Shown: positions 56,939 through 64,000 of the stretch, piece by piece | How the letters are laid out: the number at the start of each line of letters is the position of its first letter | How positions within the stretch are numbered: position 1 is the first letter of the stretch | Assembly (NCBI GenBank): GCA_030848705.1 | Contig: CM061243.1 | Span: forward strand, 637,501-701,500 | Direction: 5' to 3' | From: Heracleum sosnowskyi | Lineage: Eukaryota; Streptophyta; Magnoliopsida; Apiales; Apiaceae | DNA length: 64,000 nt | Notes under the pieces: generated by a model | Told to the model about the DNA's origin: nothing | The model's input: the letters and a program-made list of their open reading frames with translations, nothing else | Database searches by the model: none | Program-made: the position numbers and the translations under genes

Positions 56939-58500
56939 ATACTTGTAATATATATACGGGAAAATAAGCATTTTGGTACTCTCCCTATTGATAGCTTGTT
57001 GGTGTCTTGCGATATTTGTTGTTAACTCGACCGGACATAGCTTCTGTCGTAAACAAATTGTCTCAATTTACAGAAATCGAATACCGATCACTTGCCTCTT
57101 GTGCTATCGAGGTTTTGTGGTTTAAAAATTTATTGATTGAACTACGTGTAAAGTCGTGATAATATTGGTGCTACCGACCTCTTTATCAATCCGTTTTTTC
57201 ACTTGATAATGAAACATATTGTTATTGATCACCATTTATTCACCATCATGTAACTCATGGTCATTTTATACGATCATAAAAAAATTAAAAAAGTGTAAAA
57301 ATACAAGTTGATAATGACTTAATATAAGATTAGAATTCTCTTTTTATTTAATATAATCTCTTCTATATATAATAGGAGAACACATGGGTATTTTAAGCAA
57401 TAAAACCCCTGTGAAGTTACCTAAGACTGTGTTCCATAAACTATTTTTTGAAAGAAAAGAAAAGAAAGCTAAAGATTTAATTTCTTTAACATGTTCCCAA
57501 AAGATTTTTGTTGAAAGAAAAGAAAAGATTTCGAATGATTTGGAGAGAAGATCTTTGTATAATTGTCTCCAAAATCTTCTTTCCACTTTTGGAAAGATTT
57601 GGAGAGAAAAGAAAATTACTCATTTTCTATTCTTTTCTTTTCTTTCATTGTTTCTGGAACACAGCGTAAATGACCCTGCTTTTCATTTAATTACAAATCT
57701 ACCACGCCCGTAATAAACCCCTCGCGCTGATGCGTTACATTAACAGATTTAGATTTCAGTTTTTTCACTGATCGCTCCAGTTTCTCGGTATATCTCTACG
57801 ATTGATCTTCAGAAATACGAATGTTCTCCGGGTGAATTGTAATTTAATTTTCGGTTTTTAGATTAGAGTTTGTTTTTATTAATTTCAGGGTTTTGGGGAG
57901 ATTTTAGAGGTTTACAATGCTCCATTTTGTTCAAGCAAAAAAAATCTTATACTAAGCAGCACAGACGCACGGTACAATTGCCTACTCCTGTTACATAGCC
58001 GATTTCCTCATAGGAGTATACCAGACCTCATTTCTTAATCGATCCTTTCAGTGCCAATCTTCAGGATCCCAATTACACAGGTAACATCCTCACGCCATGA
58101 TGTATTGTATATAATACGAAATTTTGCATTAATACAAACTACATGTATGTATTTTTGTAGATTTCAAGAATTGCTCCAATTTGTGGTATTGTTGTATCTT
58201 GTGAGAATATAAATTGTTACACTTTAGAACTATTGTTTTTATGTACAAATTTCCAAGGATACTGTAACGAGGATCATATGTTTTTACTCACTGTTGATAA
58301 AACTAAAACTAAGTGAAGCAAACTAACTTGTGCTTGCAATATTCAGAATTGCAGAATTACGGGGTGAACATTCCGCCGATACGTAGCCTCCCCCCTTAAT
58401 TTTTTTAGTAGTTCATTGTGCCACTAATCATCTCATCGTCGCAATCCCGGATTCGGCTTCGCTTCTCTCACCTACCTTGCTTGAGTTTTTGTTTTGTCCT
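56939..58500 (+). repeat. Tandem duplication, second copy, right part
   Basis: Resumes at ATA/CTTGTAATATATATACGGG and follows 32965-34290 closely, except for a 242-bp MITE plus its 3-bp target duplication. Confidence 0.92.
57425..57666. mobile_element. Tourist-like (PIF/Harbinger) MITE, 242 bp
   Basis: Ends GACTGTGTTCCATAAAC and GTTTCTGGAACACAGCG are imperfect inverted repeats. The flank is TAA on both sides (57422-57424, 57667-57669). The duplicate lacks it and has a single TAA at 33449-33451, proving insertion. Internal GAAAGAAAAGAAAAG blocks are also inverted. Confidence 0.9.
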
Positions 58501-58557
58501 ATCTTATCACGGCTAACCTTGCTTGAGTTTTTGTTTTGTCCTATCTTATCACGGCTA
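58474..58557 (+). repeat. 42-bp tandem repeat, two units
   Basis: ACCTTGCTTGAGTTTTTG starts at 58474 and 58516. The first duplication copy (about 34257-34290) has a single full unit. Confidence 0.85.
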
Positions 58558-61437
58558 ATCTGTTCAACCCCCTTTCCAATTTTTAATTACACCTTGTTCG
58601 CTTGCCTGCTTGTTTAGGCCAATTAAAGTCAAGAATATGCACAATGTCTACATGCTTTACACCAGAACTAGATCATGTAACTAAACACCTTCACCTATTT
58701 AATAACAAATGAGTCTCCCGAACATGCTTTCATTCTTCAGTTATTTCCTACTATTTTCTGCGACTTTCTTTCTTCATCTTATTAAATTGCTATGTTAGAT
58801 GATTGTTTCTTCGTAAGTTTAACCGCTTCTCATCATAATTTCCATTGTTCTGATCGCTACTTTTTTATTTGTCCCTTTTTTCAGGGCTCTAACTTTGGAT
58901 AGAATGGCTCCACTTTTTACACTCTTCATTGGGTTTAATCCTAGTTTGCTATATTGAACTTATAAAAAAATGACTCCTTTAAGTGGGAGCAACTTTATTA
59001 CTATTTACTATTTACTATTTAGTATTGGGATTAGCTTCAGTGTTGTTACCAGAAATGTGACATGTCTGTGCTTCTGTTTTGAATTCTGAATGTTTTAGAC
59101 TTAATCAGAAGTTTTAAGTGTGTCTCTTGTGGACAACTGGATTTGAAATGTTTTCGATCTTGCATTTGACCTTGTCTGAAAAGTTCTAATGGCTTTCACC
59201 TAATTTCTTTGGAAGTAGGTGCCATTAGCTACTTAGTTATGTTATGGTTCCTCTTCAAGTTAAATATTAAAACTAGAGTCTTATGAATTTTCCTAGATAT
59301 ATTTAGGTTTTTGGTGCAAAAATTAGGGAATGAGTCAATACCACCCAAATGGATACAATGTCCCAAATACACTCTGACATCTTTACCTAAGATTGGTTAA
59401 GTCATCTCAATATCCAATATATTGAGCTAATTGATCACATTCAGTTGCACTGGTAATCTTCTCTGTTTTGCCTTAGTCTTCATAGGTTGCAATACACTTC
59501 AGCATTTTGGTGTTATTTCTTAGTGTTTCTTCACGGTTGATCTTCAAATTCTCAATTTGCCTTAATTTTTATTCCATACAAACACATAGGGGTGTGTATA
59601 TCTCATTTTTTAATGATATGATAAGATACATATGTGGAAATTGTGGTTTTCAGTGAAGTGAAAGAGAAGGTAAGTTTAAGCGAGCAATAGATTATATGTA
59701 TCCACTGGGATATTTCACTTTTAATCATGTATTCCCTACAATGTATTGCTTAAATCTTCTATATGTTCTCTTTTTTTTAAGTCAGGGACTGCCATAACAA
59801 CTATCAACAATCTAAGACAGTTTCCTACCTGCAGGTTCGTTCCGAAATTACATTTATATGTATAAACTGGTATAGTTTTACCTATTCTATTTTTTAAATG
59901 AACTTTGCTGCTACATAAATTATTGAGAGATTTATAGTTCTTGGTTATATGTATATTTCATTGATTCTTGAATTACTATTTGAATGTTCCATCATGTTTA
60001 TTAATTACGAGGACCAATGTAGGCTTTTGAAATAAAGTGTAATTGATGCGGAACAAGGAATTATAAAATTACTTTATATAAATTTTACATTATTATTTAG
60101 ATTTAGAAGTAATTATTATTGATTAGGTATAATTATATTATATAATATGCATGTGACATGTCGGTATCTGAGTACGAACTTGCTATCAAGTACAGAGTAT
60201 TACATTTGCACAGAATTTTACCGAAATTAATCCTCTTATGTTGGCCGGTTTCCCATCACCTTCTAAGAATGTATTTTGTCTACTATCCCTCATCTAACTA
60301 ATGTCTTCGCGGCCTCTTTAAATTCTAGAACCACATTTTACACCACCTTTAAGTGGTGGCTATATTTGACAGCTTTAAAATATTATGATATTATGATAAC
60401 TAAATGTGAAGTATTATATCCATGTTCAAGAAAAAAAGAAAAAATTAGTGGTTATTTATTCGAGAAATTTCCCATGACCTATACGTGGATATCTAATTTT
60501 TGACAACAGAAAGGTAGTACTCATGCTGGTCAGATTATATTTTTGGCCTTTTAGGTTGGGATCTATTTTTCGAGTTTTCTTAATTAGTACATTCTTAAGT
60601 TTAACAAGTTTTGATATTAATAAGGTGGTAAATACAAAGGGCAGATATGCAACTCTCCTTCAAGTTGGGCTCAAGAATACAGTTAAATTGGTATTAGATA
60701 TCTATTTTTTTTTATAAAGTGATACATATGTTGTTATATGTACGACGTAACAAGTTTTTTTGGCATCAATTATAGGTGGTTTTTTGTGTTTGTAGTGTTT
60801 TGTTGTGTTTGGAGATCAAATTTGGGGTATTTTTGTAACATTTGTTTAGTATAAAGTCAAATCAGAGTAAACAAGAATCAATTCTTACTGCACATTTCTT
60901 TTTAAATGAATTTTAATATTGCTTACATTAGTGAGGTTCTCACCCTTTCTGACCACTATTGCGGGTCTTAAATTCTTCAAATATTAATGTATTTCTCCAG
61001 AACTGTTACACTACCGATTCTTTTCTACCCATTGCAACTTGCGATGTTCCTTATGAGTGTGGATATAGTGAAGTCATTTTTTTTATAGCTGTAACCTATA
61101 ATTTTATCCTTGCACCTTTAAAATTTTGCTGTGAGCACTTAAAGTTCTAAATATTTAATGATGTTCAGGAATTTTTAATATAGGAAAAGTTTTGTCGTAT
61201 TGAGACTTTTATGTAGTGAATTTCATTTGAGAAATTTACTTCTGTGCCACCCATTTACAAATTAGCAGTGGTGTCGCAAGACATAAAATTATTTTCTTGC
61301 ACATCTCTATAGGGTTGTTTTTGGCTGCTTTGTTTTACTGTCTATATCATCTACACACATTTGTACCTCAATCTCAGTTCTGATTTGATGTTTATCGGGA
61401 TATGTATATGTTTGTATATCTTTAATACTTAAATCTA
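58558..61437. other. No gene recognised in ~2.9 kb
   Basis: Less AT-biased than the CACTA interior. Frames at 60276-60717 and 60959-61150 have no recognised domain. I see no RNA gene. Confidence 0.5.
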
Positions 61438-61697
61438 GACCTGGTAATTCGTTTCGTTCGTGTCGTGTATTTTTGTGTTTCGTGTATATGAATACTAAAC
61501 CTAAACACAACACATTGAGAATTCGTGTCGTTTCGTGTTCGTGTATCATCGTGTCATGTGCTTTTCGTGTTGTGTTTCGTGTAATTTTAAATAAAAAATA
61601 GAAATGTAATAAATAAATAAAAATTAATTAAATATTAAAAATTTCATTTTCGTGTCGTATTATCATTTATCGTGTCGTGTATAAAATTGACAACTCT
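61438..61697. mobile_element. Degraded relative of the CGTGTCGTGT MITE
   Basis: TTCGTGTCGTGTATTTT...GTGTTTCGTGTA and an AT-rich core match 29690-29890, followed by CGTGTCGTGTATAAAATTG. The internal part is shorter and the termini are eroded. Confidence 0.6.
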
Positions 61698-61999
61698 ACT
61701 TAAATCCATTGGAAGCACAATCGTGATATGATTTCAGATTTTATACCACTAATTTAAACGGCATAGAGTTTAAAATCTTTAAAGTAATAGCCGGTAATAG
61801 CTTCTAGAGCGGAAAAAAATATTATTTTATCAAATTTATTATTTTATCAAGATTAAAAATACACTATCTCCTTTATGTCAGGACCGGAACAAAATATTAT
61901 TTTAGCGAGATTTATACTTTATCGATTATTACTTAATCGAGATACAAATGTACATATTTTACCCGAAACTAAATTTGGTGCGAAGAAAACAAAAAAATA

Positions 62000-62116
62000 A
62001 AAAACAAAAAGAGCGTATGCACAGGCACAACAGAGTAGACTGTACTGTAGGAGCAGAGGAAGAGGGCCCAGCAAGACTTGAGACGGAAAACAGACTCCCC
62101 CGTCTTTTGCTTAAAC

Positions 62117-62160
<44 letters not shown>

Positions 62161-62340
62161 AGTCTCTCTTACAAAAATGTATATAGCATCAGACAAACAC
62201 ACGAACAAGCATTCATTTTATGTCCTTCCCCTATAATATCTGCTGCTTCCTACTCTTTTCTTGGGTCTTTACTTCTTTACTAGTTCACTTCATTCTTGCT
62301 CCCCCCCCCCCCCCCCCCCCCCCCAAAATCATCTTTTGAG
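62000..62340 (+). promoter_or_regulatory. CT-rich, leader-like stretch with (TC)n and poly-C
   Basis: A TC run of about 19 units (62120-62158) and an uninterrupted run of 24 C (62301-62324) sit in pyrimidine-rich sequence like plant 5' leaders. No convincing coding exon follows: an ATG at 62463 closes after ten codons. The frames on both strands through the repeat are artefacts. Confidence 0.35.
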
Positions 62341-63552
62341 GTACCTCTCTTATTCTCAACTAATATTTCAAGATTTGTTTTTTTTTTCCTACAAAATTTC
62401 TTGTTTTTAAGTTGTGCTCACTTCTTGAATTCAATCTGCAGAAATTAGATTGTTTCGGAGGATGGCATTTGGTAGTCAGAATTGTAGATAGATAATTAGT
62501 TAGTTAGAAGAAATAGTATTCATTTAGAGTAAGTCTTGTTCTTCGAGTTCAATCTCTCTCTCTTTAAGCTTCTTTTCTGTAAATGTGTTAGACATTTTTC
62601 AATAGCTCATTCTTTTTTATATTCAAAGAGTGTCGAAGCAAAGCTGAGTAGCTGCGAAGGTATTTTAGAGCTAATAAGTAATCTCTATATACAATTAACC
62701 TAACAAATCATTCTTAATTAACATCAAATCCTAAAAGATCATCAAATCCTAGTCTGTAATGTATTCACCCGTAACACAGTAAATCAGCTCTAGTGGAGAG
62801 TAATAATCAGGGGAACACTTGCATTTACAAAACTAAAACGACTTAAATCAAATAAATACCTGTTCCAACTACTTCATAGTAAACATCCTGATAGTCTTTT
62901 AATTATTTTAAATAACTAGGCACGAAAAGTCGCAGACCATAATCCTAAACTGACTTATCTTCTAAATACAAACTTAATCCCACATTGAAGGGAGGGTAAG
63001 ATATACGCAAAGTAGCAAATCTTGCCCATAAACAGAGAGCACTCTACGCAAAGACGGTGGCTTTAAATTATACAACATCCCAAAATGGGAAATCACAAAA
63101 CTTAAAAACCCAGTATCATACATCACCAAGAAAATTCATCAAAACCTAAAAATCAAGACTTTCTCATTCTTGGCAGCAATCAAGATTACCAACACAAAAG
63201 GGCTAAAAAGGAACTCAAAAAACATCACAGAATGTAAAACAACAATCAAGTCACACATTCCAATTGATTTCTACAAAGCAAACCAATAAAATCATCAAAA
63301 CAAAAACAAAGACATATGAATATATTAACAGGTAAGTGGTAAATTTGATCACAACTAGTCATCCCAACAATTTAGTAATAGAATCATGTATGCCTATTAT
63401 GTACTTGCAAGAAAGATTTTCCCCAACATAAATAATGATAGCAACACAGTGAGAACAGATTAAGTAGTCGAGTTTCTTTCTCTAGTTGTGAGTTATATAT
63501 TACTTTGAGTTATATATGCACAACTGAGCAGAACAAATTGCAAGGCACCAGA
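62341..63552. other. No gene recognised
   Basis: Short frames only. Sequence from about 62690 differs in composition (A-rich) from the CT-rich stretch. Confidence 0.45.
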
Positions 63553-63999
63553 GCTTTTACAAATTTTGGTATAAATTCTTATGAATGTCAAAGAAAACTA
63601 TACAAACCTAGTTTTGTGCTGTCTTCGAATTGATTTCGAAAGGACCAAATAACTCACGAACTCTCAGTTTGTAAAACAATCACAAACAAAAACCCTGATT
63701 TGATATAAATTAGATAAAAGAGGGAAGAAAGATATGTACCTTTGCATAAAAATCAAGTAGCGGAAGTGGAAAAGAAATCAGCGAGAGAGGGAAAAAAGAG
63801 CCGGATATGACATGGCATTTGCTACAGATCTGTAGTGGTTCAAATTATACCTAGGGGAATGTTGTATAATTTCTAATTTTGGCAAGTAAATTGAATTTTT
63901 ATCTAAGAGCTTGTGCCCATTGGAGATGCTCTAAGCCTGGATCTGCTCTTGGGATTTTGCAATTCATTAAACGCATCATCAGCATTTTCCTTAGTAACC
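63553..63999 (-). repeat. Right arm of distant inverted repeat (partner 14150-14591)
   Basis: Reverse complement of the 14.15-kb segment, including the leader and first-intron start but not the ATG exon at 14616. It probably continues past the window edge. Confidence 0.9.
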
Positions 64000-64000
64000 C

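Noticed and set aside
57384..57713. 109-codon + strand open frame
   Set aside because: It runs through the Tourist MITE and both flanks, is low-complexity (KE-rich) and is absent from the duplicate at 33.4 kb.
59600..61200. A hidden multi-exon gene in 58.5-61.4 kb
   Set aside because: Some GTAAG and CAG sites exist, but no stretch between them reads like a known protein; reported as gene-free.
61948..62283. Open frames on both strands over the CT tract
   Set aside because: They arise from the (TC)n repeat (SLSLSL / ERERER) and show no coding character.

Overview
This is a gene-poor, transposon-rich nuclear segment from a flowering plant, almost certainly a eudicot and possibly an asterid; I cannot name the species. 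Evidence: GT-AG introns, plant-type gene families (nucleoredoxin-like, CC-type glutaredoxin, HDA6-like deacetylase, DUF674, RNase T2, eEF1B-beta) and plant transposons (Ty1/copia, Ty3/gypsy Tat lineage, CACTA, Helitron, Stowaway, Tourist, hAT-type MITE, SINE). There are no bacterial operons.

Layout. 0-6.3 kb: decayed copia pieces, a Helitron helicase pseudogene, a probable solo copia LTR and AT-rich tandem repeats. 6.3-13.6 kb: a tandem array of single-exon thioredoxin-fold genes related to nucleoredoxins. One copy is intact (610 aa), one has a single nonsense codon, and the third is a chimera of two broken copies. 14-21.7 kb: gene fragments (a first-exon module, a CC-type glutaredoxin C-terminus, the 3' half of an HDA6-like deacetylase, half of a DUF674 gene). 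22-29 kb: a divergent RNase T2-like gene containing a 249-bp inverted repeat, rearranged eEF1B-beta pseudogene pieces and a LINE-type RNase H remnant.

31.3-58.5 kb: a ~2.95-kb tandem duplication whose second copy was split by a 21,023-bp CACTA element (35916-56938). The CACTA is recognised by its terminal inverted repeats, an ATA target duplication and the empty site in the first copy (32965-32967). It carries possible captured exons, arrays of Helitron-like modules, a Stowaway MITE and a 12.1-kb Ty3/gypsy Tat-lineage retrotransposon (37016-49150). That retroelement has gag, pro, RT, RNase H, a second RNase H and integrase on the + strand, and a spliced antisense gene with its own TATA box between pol and the 3' LTR. 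58.5-64 kb: no recognisable gene; a CT-rich leader-like stretch, a 24-nt poly-C run, and the inverted partner of the 14.15-14.59 kb segment.

The only gene with a fully open frame and a plausible promoter is the nucleoredoxin-like gene at 6394-8226. Most other coding matches are fragments or carry stops and frameshifts. Best candidates for something unusual are the array of thioredoxin-fold proteins lacking every CxxC, the antisense gene of the Tat element, and the RNase T2-like locus with its near-perfect foldback.
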